DNA from: a virus
IMG/VR virus record: IMGVR_UViG_3300021519_001244
Coordinates: 1 to 64,000 of that record
Direction: 5' to 3' (one strand)
Length of the DNA: 64,000 bases
Under the pieces are notes generated by a model that did no database searches, was not told the DNA's origin, and saw nothing but the letters and a program-made list of their open reading frames with translations. Position numbers and translations under genes: made by a program. Positions 14,866-24,028 of the stretch are shown in pieces (the first letter of the stretch is position 1; each line of letters starts with the position of its first letter).

Positions 14866-15399
14866 ATGGACATAATGCTAGATATTGAAACATTGGGAAC
14901 ACGCCCGGAGTGCGTTATATTGACTTTGGGTGCAGTTAAATTTAATCCTTTCGACATCGACGCTGAGCCGGGACCTGGCTTGTATATGCGTATTGATGTT
15001 GATGAACAGTTAGCATTGGGACGAGAGGTACAGGAAGATACTCTCCAATGGTGGATGAACCAAGCCGAAGATGTGCGCGAGGAAGCCCTGGGCGAAAGTG
15101 ATCGGGTCAGTCTAGATACCATGTATAAAGATCTAAATCGTTTTTTAGTCGGAGCAAAAAATATATGGTGCCAAGGCCCGGCATTTGATATGGTGATACT
15201 TGAAAACATTTATCGTCAGTGCGGTTGGCCTACTCCGTGGCAATTCTGGCAGATACGTGATAGCCGTACGTTATTTGGGGTACACGGAGATCCTAGGGTC
15301 AAAGGTAAAGTTGGATTACATAATGCCTTAGAAGATTGTGTGAGCCAAGCAAAAGGTGTGCAGCAAGTTTTTCATAAGCACAACATAGTCAAGTTATAA
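14866..15399 (+). CDS. DEDDh-family 3'-5' exonuclease
   Basis: 177 aa. Catalytic residues are Asp6 and Glu8 (LDIETLG), Asp108 (GPAFDMVIL), and His152/Asp157 (LHNALEDC), the DEDDh set. The family (phage DexA-like and exonuclease VIII-like proteins) digests single-stranded DNA or RNA from 3' ends. Within T4-like phages such an enzyme takes part in host nucleic-acid recycling or repair. Transcribed from its own promoter, apparently leaderless. Confidence 0.85.
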   Translation: MDIMLDIETLGTRPECVILTLGAVKFNPFDIDAEPGPGLYMRIDVDEQLALGREVQEDTLQWWMNQAEDVREEALGESDRVSLDTMYKDLNRFLVGAKNIWCQGPAFDMVILENIYRQCGWPTPWQFWQIRDSRTLFGVHGDPRVKGKVGLHNALEDCVSQAKGVQQVFHKHNIVKL

Positions 15400-15402
15400 A
15401 TA
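15395..15402 (+). promoter_or_regulatory. late-like box for 15408 gene, ATG at +1
   Basis: TATAAATA, identical to the T4 late consensus, ends six bases before the ATG at 15408. No ribosome site is present. It overlaps the exonuclease stop. Confidence 0.55.
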
Positions 15403-15407
15403 AAATT

Positions 15408-15716
15408 ATGCAAATTATTTGGGATCAAGAAGTAGTAGAGAAAATAAAAAATACTCATACTATATTAGAGTTAGAAACATTTGAAGTAGAAGATAAATTT
15501 ATAACTGCATACTGTGTAGTACCTGCAGAAAAAATTGTCATGGAAATAATGCAATTAGATGCAAATAAAGAATTGCACAATGGCTTTGTTAAAGCGTTCA
15601 AAGATAAAAATTATGCCTTGTGTAATGAGTTATCTGAGCACTTAATGGGGAAATTTGGTGGGGAAGTTGACACATTCTACGAAGAAATAATCAATAGGAT
15701 CAACTCGGTCACATAA
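15408..15716 (+). CDS. conserved T4-like phage protein, 102 aa
   Basis: The pattern IIWDQEVVEKIKNTHTILELETF...YCVVPAEKI...GKFGGEVDTFYEEII matches a small protein conserved in T4-like phages of aquatic bacteria. It is acidic, soluble and mostly helical. Function unknown. Its position immediately after a perfect TATAAATA box makes it a late gene. Confidence 0.65.
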   Translation: MQIIWDQEVVEKIKNTHTILELETFEVEDKFITAYCVVPAEKIVMEIMQLDANKELHNGFVKAFKDKNYALCNELSEHLMGKFGGEVDTFYEEIINRINSVT

Positions 15717-15757
15717 CTTATTCTGGTTTTCTGTTAAATAGTAATAGGAGCCAGAGT

Positions 15758-16210
15758 ATGAAAAAAATAATAATAGCACTCTTGGGCGCCTCAGCGCCTA
15801 TTGTCGTTTTTGCAACCCCAATTGGGGACTATTCATTCAAAAGCCCGTCATTCAATGGATCAGGCTACAGTAGTCACGTGCTGACAATTGAAAATCAAGA
15901 ATTCACTCGCAAGGTACAACTTGCCAAGGACGCTTTGTCTGCATTGCAGGCCGAAGCAAATGCTAAGAATAACACCAATATTGCTAAGTTTATGAACAAC
16001 TTAGAATCGCGTATCTATGCACAGATATCACAGAATTTGGCCACAGCGATGTTTGCTACAGGCGGAAGTAATAGTGGTACGTTAAACTTTGAAGGAAATA
16101 CAATACTTTGGAGTAAGGATAGTAGTAATGTTTATCTAACAGTAACTGACTCGGTTGGTAATCAAACAAGTATAACGGTACCATTGGGGCAGTTCCAATT
16201 TGGAAATTAA
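15758..16210 (+). CDS. csgF: CsgF-like curli assembly protein
   Basis: 150 aa with an N-terminal signal peptide (MKKIIIALLGASAPIVVFA). After it the mature start GDYSFKSPSFNGSG matches the CsgF N-terminus, which inserts into the CsgG pore. The C-terminal part (VYLTVTDSVGNQTSITVPL) matches the CsgF beta region (LNVTDRKTGQTSTI in E. coli). CsgF anchors nucleator at the outer-membrane pore. It ends one base before the csgG start. AGGAG lies about 10 bases before the ATG, and TTAAATA is further upstream. Unusual for a phage. Confidence 0.82.
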   Translation: MKKIIIALLGASAPIVVFATPIGDYSFKSPSFNGSGYSSHVLTIENQEFTRKVQLAKDALSALQAEANAKNNTNIAKFMNNLESRIYAQISQNLATAMFATGGSNSGTLNFEGNTILWSKDSSNVYLTVTDSVGNQTSITVPLGQFQFGN

Positions 16211-17368
16211 ATGAAAACGATATTGTGTTTACTTTTAATTTTGCTAACAGCAGGTTGTGCAATAACCCAGAAGATGGGAGTAGAGTATAAACCACAGTTA
16301 GCTGAAGTAAAACTCCAAAAAGAGTTTGATGCTTTGCCGCCACCTGATGGTAAAAAAGTTACTGTGGCAGTATATGTATTTGCTGACAAAACCGGACAAC
16401 GTAAACCTACCACCGGTATTGCTAGTTTAAGTATGGCAGTTACCCAGGGTGCAGAAGTATTTTTAATTAAAGCATTACAAGATGTAGGCAAGGGAATGTG
16501 GTTTGATGTAGTGGAACGTGTAAACGTAGATGCATTGACTAAAGAACGGTTAATCATAAGACAAATGCGTGAAGCATATGAAGGCAAAGATGCAAAGCCC
16601 TTAATGCCATTGCAATTTGCTGGACTGATTATGGAAGGTGGTATAATTGGATATGATAGCGGAAGTGAAAGTGGTGGTGCTGCCTACAGATTTTTAGGAG
16701 TAGGACCACAAACACAATATAGCAAAGATACCGTGACTGTTAGTTTACGGGCCATTAGCGTTAACACAGGTAAAGTATTAGCGGCAGTAACAGTAACAAA
16801 GATAGTATACAGTACAGCAGACAGTTTTGCCATGTTAAAATTTTTAAATGCTGGCACACAAGCATTTGAAGCAGAAACAGGATTAACGATCAATGAGCCG
16901 GGAACGTTGGCTGTAAAAGCAACAGTAGAGGCGGCAGTTGTTGAACTTATTAAAGAAGGTGAACGCAAAGGGGTATGGGATTATAAAAAAGCAGAAGTCC
17001 CGGCCACAGTTATTCCGCCAAAAGTTAATATAGTTGTACCACCCAAGGTTGAATTAATAGAGCCAGAAAAGAAAGTTGCGGTTGTAGCAACAGCAGATCC
17101 AAAAGAAATTAGTAAAAACGTTAATAACCCTGTCGCTGTAGTGCGCGGTCCGCCACCGGAGTTAATTGGTAAGACAATGTACGTTAACGTAGCAGGTGTG
17201 TTCCTTCGCAAGGACCCACTAGAAACAAGCACTAAACAATGGTGGATGGGATTAAACCAAGAAGTAGTGGTAAATGTTGTAGACAACGATTGGTTGTTTG
17301 TAAAAGCTACAGATCCAGAAAGAAAAGGCTGGGTTAGGAAAAACTTACTGAGCGACACCAAGCAGTAG
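16211..17368 (+). CDS. csgG: CsgG-like outer-membrane curli secretion lipoprotein with SH3 domain
   Basis: 385 aa. It has a lipobox LTAGC with Cys16, as in CsgG. The core (VTVAVYVFADKTGQRK..., GGIIGYDSGSESGGAAYRFLGVGPQTQYSKDTVTVSLRAIS, KVLAAVTVTKIVYS) follows E. coli CsgG closely. The protein is about 110 residues longer than CsgG: a proline-rich linker is followed by a bacterial SH3 domain at residues about 318-382 (VNVAGVFLRKDP...GWVRKNLL). SH3 domains of this type bind cell wall. CsgG forms the nonameric pore exporting curli subunits. It is encoded directly after csgF. Confidence 0.86.
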   Translation: MKTILCLLLILLTAGCAITQKMGVEYKPQLAEVKLQKEFDALPPPDGKKVTVAVYVFADKTGQRKPTTGIASLSMAVTQGAEVFLIKALQDVGKGMWFDVVERVNVDALTKERLIIRQMREAYEGKDAKPLMPLQFAGLIMEGGIIGYDSGSESGGAAYRFLGVGPQTQYSKDTVTVSLRAISVNTGKVLAAVTVTKIVYSTADSFAMLKFLNAGTQAFEAETGLTINEPGTLAVKATVEAAVVELIKEGERKGVWDYKKAEVPATVIPPKVNIVVPPKVELIEPEKKVAVVATADPKEISKNVNNPVAVVRGPPPELIGKTMYVNVAGVFLRKDPLETSTKQWWMGLNQEVVVNVVDNDWLFVKATDPERKGWVRKNLLSDTKQ

Positions 17369-17566
17369 GTGTAAATTTTTTAACGGTGTAAATTTTTTAA
17401 CAGTGGCATATAATTACCATTAAACGGTACTTAAATATGTTAAATGCCGAAAGTTCTCTAGGTCGGAAGTTTAGAGGACAATAAGAGTAGTAACCAGTAG
17501 TGAATTATGTGCTACTGATCAATATGATTTTAATAAGGCCCAACTAATAGGGCAGAGGAAGAACAA
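17369..17566 (+). promoter_or_regulatory. intergenic leader of curlin gene
   Basis: A TAAATA box at about 17434 precedes a 130-base leader. The leader holds a near-palindrome around CCTTAAACTT-type arms (17455-17480), an AGTAG...CTACT stem (17486-17518), and a GGGCAGAGGAAG ribosome site. The terminal bases of csgG and the repeated TGTAAATTTTTTAAC sequence at 17370-17402 (two copies) precede it. A long structured leader contrasts with the leaderless genes and suggests post-transcriptional control. Confidence 0.4.
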
Positions 17567-18427
17567 ATGAAACAGGGGTTAGCTAAAAAAACATTAACAA
17601 CATTGCTAAGTCTTGTGATGAGTGTAGGTGTATATGCCGCAGATAACAGCATATATATCGATCAAGCAGGCGATAATTCTACAATTTCTATAACACAAGA
17701 TGGAGCAGGGAACGTTGTAAGAGGAATACAGGGAGTTGGTACTAACAACCAAACCCCAGCACGGTTATACGGCTCGGGCACAGTGGTTACTATTGACCAA
17801 ATTGGTTCAGGTAATACATTAAGTCTAGGTATACAAACTACCACAGGCGGAACTACAAATTTACCAGGTGGCACCACAGCTACAGCACCAACTGTAATTT
17901 ACTCAGTTGATGGTAATAATGCCACAGCAGTCATTAACAGCAATAACAGCAACACAGCAGTAACAAATGATAGCAACTATATCAATGTTAATCAAACTGG
18001 TAATACAGCAAATGCTAATATTAATGTTGAAGGAAACAATAATGCTGTAGTGGCTGTAACAGCAGGTGGCGCAGGCAATAGTATTATATCCACAGTTGTT
18101 GGTGATAATAATCTACAAAATATTGGAATGACTGGCGGTGGAGGAAACACAGCAACTATTAAACAAGGTAATGCCGGTGATTCAACTACTAACACCGGTG
18201 GTGTTGTTAATTTAGTAAGCGTGGGAGCGACCAACACATTTGCAGTTACACAAACTGGTGGCGGCACAAATGGTCATAATACTAGCATCGATCTAAATGG
18301 TTCGGGCAATACTGTGGGAGTTACCCAAGTTGGTACAGCTGGCGATAATATTGCCAATATTAAAGTAGGATCCAGTGGTGCTGGCAGTAACGGTAGCACC
18401 ATTACGATAAATCAAAACAATAGATAG
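17567..18427 (+). CDS. curlin-repeat protein (CsgA/CsgB-like), 286 aa
   Basis: A signal peptide (residues 1-24, ending VGVYA) is followed by repeats of the curlin type S-x(5)-Q-x-G-x-x-N: SIYIDQAGDNSTISITQDGAGN, TVVTIDQIGSGN, YINVNQTGNTAN, FAVTQTGGG and TVGVTQVGTAGDN. Repeats are irregular and Asn/Gly/Thr rich, about twice the length of CsgA. This predicts a beta-solenoid that can form amyloid fibres after export through CsgG. A second, shorter curlin-repeat protein is encoded at 19715. Whether it is a major or minor subunit is not clear. Confidence 0.8.
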   Translation: MKQGLAKKTLTTLLSLVMSVGVYAADNSIYIDQAGDNSTISITQDGAGNVVRGIQGVGTNNQTPARLYGSGTVVTIDQIGSGNTLSLGIQTTTGGTTNLPGGTTATAPTVIYSVDGNNATAVINSNNSNTAVTNDSNYINVNQTGNTANANINVEGNNNAVVAVTAGGAGNSIISTVVGDNNLQNIGMTGGGGNTATIKQGNAGDSTTNTGGVVNLVSVGATNTFAVTQTGGGTNGHNTSIDLNGSGNTVGVTQVGTAGDNIANIKVGSSGAGSNGSTITINQNNR

Positions 18428-18429
18428 AC

Positions 18430-18603
18430 ATGATAGATATGCGCTCACTCGAAGTTATGTACCAGCAATGGATACAGGGCAACGATGCGTATGTCCGTCG
18501 TTGGGTTGATTTTGTTGAATTAGCCGCAAGGGAATATGCAACAACTGGAGATCAAATAATGAAAGAATTACAAAAATGTACTTGGTTCAGAAAAGGAGAA
18601 TAA
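18430..18603 (+). CDS. small hypothetical protein between curlin and FecR genes
   Basis: A 57-codon frame starts two bases after the curlin stop and ends in TAATG, overlapping the FecR start by one base. Aromatic and charged residues (QQWIQGNDAYVRRWVDF) suggest a small soluble protein. The overlap and the ribosome site GGAG at its end support its reality. Function unknown. Confidence 0.6.
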   Translation: MIDMRSLEVMYQQWIQGNDAYVRRWVDFVELAAREYATTGDQIMKELQKCTWFRKGE

Positions 18604-19718
18604 TGCCATGGAAGGAAATACTATGCGTACTCTCGCTGAGTATATCGCTAACCTCCATCGCCGCGGCGGCGATAGGAACAATTACGGAACAGGTGAACAC
18701 GCCGCCTTCGATACAACGATCAACGAAGACTCTGACCGGGAACAAGGGAGCGGGAGTGGAGTTGGAAGATGCGATAAAGACAACTCGGGGAAAAGTGGGA
18801 ATAACCTTTGAGGATAATACGCAAGTTCAAGTAAATGAAAATTCAAAATTAGTCATTGACGACTTTGTGTATGATGCAAAAGCCAAAACCGGCAAACTGG
18901 CACTGAACATGGCAATGGGTACCGTACGTTATGCGTCGGGACAAATCGCAAAAAACAACAACCAAAATGTAAACATTCATACGCCAACTGCTACTATCGC
19001 TGTACGGGGTACTGACTTTAGTGCAACTGTTGATGAACTTGGCGCAAGCACTATTATTTTATTACCAAGTTGTCCTCCGTTGTACAAGGATGTATCAAAA
19101 GATTGTTACACCGGTGTAATTGAAGTTGTAACCGACGCAGGCAAAGTAATACTTGACCAGGCCTTTCAAGCAACAAAAGTAGAAAGTCGCGGGTTAATGC
19201 CACTGAAGCCTGTTACATTAAATTTAAGCGAAGACGCAATTGGTAATATGTTAATTATTTCACCACCACGACAACTAAGCAGAGATAATGATGCTTCCAA
19301 AGTCAAACTTGACGCTAAAGGTGCATTGGATGTTGACTTTCTTAAAGAGACTGGATTGGTTAATGCGTTGGATGCACAGAAAGAAGAAATTTTTAAAGAT
19401 AAACTAAGTCAAAACTTACTTGATCAAAATTTCCTTGCTAACATATTAGATATTATTAATATGCAACTAGCGGCACAACTTGATATGTTAAACAATACTA
19501 AAAGCGGACTGTTACCAGACTATGTGGCTACATCCGGTGTTGTTGCTGAAATAGATGATATGAATGTGACCTTATCTCGCAATGACGGTTCTAATATGCA
19601 AAGCGTCACAGTTCCAAAGAATCAAAATTCTACTATATATCAGACACAGGGTGCAGTTGATATTAAAAACCGTGTTAACAGTGGGAGCGGCACAATTATA
19701 ACGCTGATACAACGATGA
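18603..19718 (+). CDS. FecR-domain periplasmic protein
   Basis: The start at 18603 (MPWKEILCVL) has an AAAGGAG site and is preferred over an in-frame ATG nine codons upstream. It encodes 371 aa with a signal peptide ending near SIAAAA. Residues about 50-170 form a FecR domain: GVELEDAIKTTRGKVGITFEDNTQVQVNENS... and NVNIHTPTATIAVRGTDFSA. Such domains sit in periplasmic signalling or surface proteins. The C-terminal part is unassigned. Curlin genes flank it, suggesting a role in curli-like assembly or sensing; FecR domains also accompany CHASE2 cyclases in bacteria, and one is encoded at 24687. Confidence 0.8.
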   Translation: MPWKEILCVLSLSISLTSIAAAAIGTITEQVNTPPSIQRSTKTLTGNKGAGVELEDAIKTTRGKVGITFEDNTQVQVNENSKLVIDDFVYDAKAKTGKLALNMAMGTVRYASGQIAKNNNQNVNIHTPTATIAVRGTDFSATVDELGASTIILLPSCPPLYKDVSKDCYTGVIEVVTDAGKVILDQAFQATKVESRGLMPLKPVTLNLSEDAIGNMLIISPPRQLSRDNDASKVKLDAKGALDVDFLKETGLVNALDAQKEEIFKDKLSQNLLDQNFLANILDIINMQLAAQLDMLNNTKSGLLPDYVATSGVVAEIDDMNVTLSRNDGSNMQSVTVPKNQNSTIYQTQGAVDIKNRVNSGSGTIITLIQR

Positions 19719-20305
19719 AATTAGCCTTGATATTTTTTCTCGTAGCAATAGCAGGCCTACAATGCAATAAAGTACAGGCTGGCGACAATACCATTAACAT
19801 TGAGCAAGTTGGCAACAATAATACTATAACTATCAGTCAAGATGGCTCGGGGCACACAGCCACCGTGGAACTTGGAAAAACTACTGCTGGCAGCGGTAAT
19901 AACATCGCAATAGATCAAAAAGATTCAGGACCAAAAGTAGCCACAGTTATTATACCAACGGGTATAAACAATGGAGTATCAATACTTCAGCAAGGTGCCG
20001 GCAATCATACTGCTAACATACAAAACTTAAATGGCTCTGGTAATAATATAAGCATAGATCAAAATGGTGCAGGCAATCATCAATTTATATTAGTTGGCAC
20101 TAACGGATCAACAAATAACGGTAATACAGTTGGCGCTGTACAGTCGGGCGGCTTTGGGGCAGATAAATCGTTTCAATTAGATTTAAATGGAGCAACCGGA
20201 GCAACAGTTGGAATACAACAAACAAACCCAACACAAGCTAATCAAGGAACAATGACCATACAATGTAATCCGTGCAACGGTAATTATAGTTACACTAGAT
20301 TTTAG
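19715..20305 (+). CDS. curlin-repeat protein, 196 aa
   Basis: Signal peptide ends near NKVQA (residue 22). Repeats follow: TINIEQVGNNNTITISQDGSGH, NIAIDQKDSG, GVSILQQGAGN, NISIDQNGAGN, matching the curlin consensus. The start overlaps the FecR stop by 4 bases, so it is part of the same operon. It is shorter than the first curlin-like protein and might act as nucleator (CsgB role), an inference from size only. The end (CNPCNGNYSYTRF) contains a CxxC pair. Confidence 0.78.
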   Translation: MKLALIFFLVAIAGLQCNKVQAGDNTINIEQVGNNNTITISQDGSGHTATVELGKTTAGSGNNIAIDQKDSGPKVATVIIPTGINNGVSILQQGAGNHTANIQNLNGSGNNISIDQNGAGNHQFILVGTNGSTNNGNTVGAVQSGGFGADKSFQLDLNGATGATVGIQQTNPTQANQGTMTIQCNPCNGNYSYTRF

Positions 20306-20355
20306 AAGTACGTAGTAAGCTCAATTAGATCGGCTAAGCCGTCGGGAGACAATCG

Positions 20356-20547
20356 ATGATATCATTTAAAGCAAGTCTATTCAACACGGCCATGGACATA
20401 GACGAAATTGGTTTTTATACACAAGAAATTGGCGGCTACTTTGAAGTACAGCGAGGTATCAGGGTAGAATATTTTATTCCGCAAGAATACAGAGATTTTA
20501 TGATTTTAAAATATCCTTTCTTAGAAGAAGTACCTTATGTCTATTGA
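20356..20547 (+). CDS. small hypothetical protein, 63 aa
   Basis: A soluble, aromatic and acidic 63-aa protein with no signal peptide, so unlike its exported neighbours. It overlaps the next small gene by 11 bases. No recognisable motif. An imperfect GGGAGA site precedes the ATG. May be a phage early or middle gene rather than part of the curli set. Confidence 0.5.
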   Translation: MISFKASLFNTAMDIDEIGFYTQEIGGYFEVQRGIRVEYFIPQEYRDFMILKYPFLEEVPYVY

Positions 20548-20713
20548 TATAACAGAACTTAAGGCTCCGCCGGCCTGCCAAGTTCGTAGTTGTCAACATG
20601 GCGCCCAAATAATGGCCAAGTTTGGTCCCAATGTTACATATTTTAAAACATGTCGACGACATACATACCAAGATCTAATACCACATAAGTTACAGAGCAA
20701 CAATAATAAATAG
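20537..20713 (+). CDS. small hypothetical protein with Cys/His, 58 aa
   Basis: A 58-codon frame overlapping the previous gene by 11 bases. It has cysteines and histidines spaced CQVRSCQHG and later TCRRH, which might bind zinc. The stop codon overlaps an AATAAATA box. Weakly supported by overlap and composition. Confidence 0.5.
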   Translation: MSIDITELKAPPACQVRSCQHGAQIMAKFGPNVTYFKTCRRHTYQDLIPHKLQSNNNK

Positions 20714-20810
20714 GTATGTAAGTTTGATATTTACTGTTGCCTGTACAGGTTCTATAAAGCAGCACCGTGTTTTTTCGAGATCAAGAGAATAAAAATAAAG
20801 GATCTCGACA

Positions 20811-22817
20811 ATGAAATTAATAGTAAAGGCCTTGGTGGCCATATCGTTTTGCTTTGCTACATTAGCAATGGCACAAGATGTAAGTTTTGGTACAGGTGAC
20901 CTTAACGGTTGGACAGGCGGCCCCAGCGTAGGTACACAAACTGGCCCTTATGGATCGTCTGGTATTGGTGTTTCTACAGTAAACGGAACACAAACTATTA
21001 GTTGTTGCGGAACTAATACTTGGACTATTAGTCCTTACACAGGCAGTTACATGGTTGGTATGCAACCGGGTAGTGGATCAAACTACTCAGCAATGACCAC
21101 AGCACTTGGTCTAAGTAGTACTAGCATCACAGCATTGAATGGTCAAGTAGCATCCACTGGTGGTAGTATTACTAGTACAGCATGGATCGCTAAAGACTTT
21201 ACCTTTTCTGCAGGTACAACATTTAAAATGGCATGGGTCTACACAAGTACAGACTATGTTCCATTCAATGACGGGTCGTTAGCTACATTAGTTAATAAAA
21301 CTTCAGCTACAACATTTGGTACAATTAATGGTGTAAGTGCTCAATATATTTTATTGGGTGCTACTAATCCAGGAACAGGAAACTATTCAACAGGTAGTTA
21401 TGGTTCAACTGGATGGCAACAGATTAATTACAGTATTACTACTGCCGGTGATTATAAAGTAGGTTTTGGTGTATTCAACCAAGGCGATACTGCATTAAGT
21501 CCTGTGTTGTTTGTCAATGACAACTTAGGCACAGTAAATAAAAATGGAACACTATTTGGTGCAGTTGCATCAAATGACCCAACAATGCCAAGTGGTGGCG
21601 GCACGCCAACAGTAACAGGTACGACCACAACAAACTCTGTAACAACAAATAGTGTTAACGGCACTTCGTCAGTTGCGACTGTTGTTGCCTACGGAGTTAC
21701 AGCCACAGCAATTGATTTGGCAAATAGTCGTGGTTCACAAACAGCACAAAAGTTAACAGTTACTCAGACAACAACAGTAACAAATGAAACTCCTGTGGCT
21801 ATTACAACCACAACCACAACTCCAGTAACTACCACTACAACAACTACCCCTGTGACAGTTACCGCCTACAGTGACGGTACATCAACAACTACCAATGGTA
21901 CTGCTGTTGTAACCGTGGCAACTACCAACACAGTTACGTCAAATACTATCAACGGTATAGAAATTGATCAAACACAAAATAACAAAGACTATTCAACACG
22001 TATTGATATGTACAACGAATTAAAATCTGCTAACAGTATGGTTAACTTAGCAATGAATAGTGATCCGTTAAGTCGTAGTAGTGTCAATGACGGGCGTATT
22101 AGTTTACGTAACGGCAAAGATACTGATTTTTATGTAACAGGTATTGGTTCAAAGTCAAACACAACAAATACGTATGCAACTAAAACTGGTATTGTTGGTG
22201 TTGGTTACGAAAAGTTAATTGATCCGACGATGTTGGTTGGAGTACAATATAACCATAGTAATACAACCATGAACGGCAACGAAGCCGGCGGTAGTTTTAA
22301 CAAAGACATGGCTGGCGTATATGCTGTTAAAACAATCAAAGACTGGATTATTAAAAGTGACATAGGAGTTGCAACTAATCAGTATAATGCATACCATACA
22401 CTGAACGCTTTGGGATTAGGTAATAGTTCAACGGTCAACGGTCAAGATCGATGGGTGGCTGTACGCGGATATAGTCCGGCAGTAAATGGCTTCCGTCCGT
22501 TTGTTGGTACTCGTTTTGAGCACAACCAAATTGGCGGAACTAGAGAATCAGGTAGTGCCGTAAGTGCAATGACCTATGATCCAACAGCCACAAAAACATA
22601 CTCTGGTGAAGCTGGTGTAGCATATAACAAATACTTTGATAATAAATGGAGTCTAGGTGCCGAAGCTGGGCAAACTACAAAAAATGTAAAAACCATTATG
22701 GGTACAGCCAGTTACAAAACTACAGACAATACCAACGTATTATTAAAAGTTGGTACGCAGATGAAAGACTCTGTTGTTAGTAACTCTGCACAAGCATATT
22801 TGCGTGTAGTGTTTTAA
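20811..22817 (+). CDS. autotransporter-like outer-membrane beta-barrel protein
   Basis: 668 aa with a signal peptide ending AMA-QD. Residues about 22-260 are Ser/Gly/Thr-rich beta structure; residues 260-390 are a very Thr-rich stalk (TTTTTTPVTT); residues 420-668 look like a beta barrel ending with an outer-membrane insertion signal (AYLRVVF, aromatic last residue). This is the plan of autotransporter or porin-like adhesins. In a phage it would alter the host surface. It is the last gene before a strong terminator. Confidence 0.72.
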   Translation: MKLIVKALVAISFCFATLAMAQDVSFGTGDLNGWTGGPSVGTQTGPYGSSGIGVSTVNGTQTISCCGTNTWTISPYTGSYMVGMQPGSGSNYSAMTTALGLSSTSITALNGQVASTGGSITSTAWIAKDFTFSAGTTFKMAWVYTSTDYVPFNDGSLATLVNKTSATTFGTINGVSAQYILLGATNPGTGNYSTGSYGSTGWQQINYSITTAGDYKVGFGVFNQGDTALSPVLFVNDNLGTVNKNGTLFGAVASNDPTMPSGGGTPTVTGTTTTNSVTTNSVNGTSSVATVVAYGVTATAIDLANSRGSQTAQKLTVTQTTTVTNETPVAITTTTTTPVTTTTTTTPVTVTAYSDGTSTTTNGTAVVTVATTNTVTSNTINGIEIDQTQNNKDYSTRIDMYNELKSANSMVNLAMNSDPLSRSSVNDGRISLRNGKDTDFYVTGIGSKSNTTNTYATKTGIVGVGYEKLIDPTMLVGVQYNHSNTTMNGNEAGGSFNKDMAGVYAVKTIKDWIIKSDIGVATNQYNAYHTLNALGLGNSSTVNGQDRWVAVRGYSPAVNGFRPFVGTRFEHNQIGGTRESGSAVSAMTYDPTATKTYSGEAGVAYNKYFDNKWSLGAEAGQTTKNVKTIMGTASYKTTDNTNVLLKVGTQMKDSVVSNSAQAYLRVVF

Positions 22818-22836
22818 TAGTTTACTTTGGTAAAAT

Positions 22837-22862
22837 AAAAAAGCACCCTCGGGTGCTTTTTT
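22837..22862 (+). terminator. intrinsic terminator after beta-barrel gene
   Basis: AAAAGCACCC and GGGTGCTTTT form a 10-bp perfect stem around a two-base loop, followed by a T run. A typical strong Rho-independent terminator that closes the curlin to beta-barrel block. Confidence 0.9.
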
Positions 22863-22939
22863 GTTAATTGTAACACAACTGTAATAATAGCGGCCTTAAA
22901 TAATGTTGTGCATTCGCACATTAACTTAAGGAGTTCAAA

Positions 22940-23926
22940 TTGAAAAAATTATTGGCTATGTTATTGGTAACACTGGCTGTATCGGCACAGGCACAACCAG
23001 TTATTAACGGAGCAGGCGCAACTTTCCCAGCACCAGTTTACAGTAAATGGGCTGGAGAGTATCACAGAGAAACTGGCATCAAAATTAACTATCAAGCAAT
23101 TGGATCTGGTGGCGGCATAAAACAAATTGAAGCAAAGACTGTAGATTTTGGCGCATCAGATGATCCAATGTCAGCGGATGAGGTGAAAGCAAAAGGGTAC
23201 TATCAATTTCCAGCAGTCATTGGCGGCGTAGTTCCTGTTATTAACGTTAAAGGGATTGAGCCCGGACAGTTAGTTTTAGACGGCAAAACATTAGCAGATA
23301 TTTTTCAAGGCAAAATTACTAACTGGAATGATCCTGCTATTAAGAAACTAAATCCTAAACTAGCATTGCCAGATCTGGCACTGACCAGGGTAGTCCGTGC
23401 AGATGCCAGTGGCACTACAGCAGTATTTACAGACTACCTATGTCAAGTAAGTGAAGACTTTAAAACTGTAATTGGTACTAATAAAACAATTAGTTGGAAA
23501 ACTGGTAATACAACAGCAGGTAAAGGCAATGCTGGTGTTGCAGCGTTTGTGCAACAAATACAAGGTACAATTGGTTATGTAGAATATGCTTATGTTAAAC
23601 AAGCAAAGATGACATACGTTGGTATGCTTAATCGAGGTAAAGTAGTACATCCAGATGACACTACATTTGCTGAAGCCGCCCAAGGTGTAAATTGGAACAT
23701 ACCAGGAATGGCAGTTAACTTAAATAATCAAAGTAAAGGTTGGCCAATTACTTCTGCAACTTTTGTAATTATATACAAAGGAAGCGATAAGTCAGATCCT
23801 GTAATTAAGTTCTACGATTGGGCATTTAGTAAAGGTGACAAACTAGCATTAGAATTAGACTATGTTCCATTGCCATCGGCGGTGAAAGCACAGATACGTA
23901 AAGACTGGAAAACGCTGGGTTACTAG
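22940..23926 (+). CDS. pstS: PstS phosphate-binding periplasmic protein
   Basis: 328 aa beginning at a TTG start preceded by AAGGAG (22928-22933). Signal peptide ends AQA-QPV. Phosphate-binding signatures are GAGATFPAPVYSKWAGEY, the loop ASDDPMS and the segment RADASGTTAVFTDYL. Length matches bacterial PstS. PstS feeds the high-affinity phosphate transporter, and aquatic phages are known to carry it to support DNA synthesis under phosphate limitation. A leader with TAAATA and a small GTGCATTCGCAC hairpin precedes the gene. No other pst gene is present here. Confidence 0.92.
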   Translation: MKKLLAMLLVTLAVSAQAQPVINGAGATFPAPVYSKWAGEYHRETGIKINYQAIGSGGGIKQIEAKTVDFGASDDPMSADEVKAKGYYQFPAVIGGVVPVINVKGIEPGQLVLDGKTLADIFQGKITNWNDPAIKKLNPKLALPDLALTRVVRADASGTTAVFTDYLCQVSEDFKTVIGTNKTISWKTGNTTAGKGNAGVAAFVQQIQGTIGYVEYAYVKQAKMTYVGMLNRGKVVHPDDTTFAEAAQGVNWNIPGMAVNLNNQSKGWPITSATFVIIYKGSDKSDPVIKFYDWAFSKGDKLALELDYVPLPSAVKAQIRKDWKTLGY

Positions 23927-23986
23927 TTTTTAACTAAATAATTATGCGGGCACAAGATAAGGTGTCGTGGGAATCCGTAATCCACA

Positions 23987-24011
23987 CTGGACCACAAGCG
24001 GGTCCTTTTTT
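23987..24011 (+). terminator. intrinsic terminator between pstS and BPL_N gene
   Basis: GGACC (23989-23993) pairs with GGTCC (24001-24005) around a seven-base loop, followed by six T. The preceding 23945-23985 segment may also fold. It ends just six bases before the next TAAATA box, leaving no room for a long leader on the following gene. Confidence 0.7.
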
Positions 24012-24028
24012 AACGACTAAATATTTGT

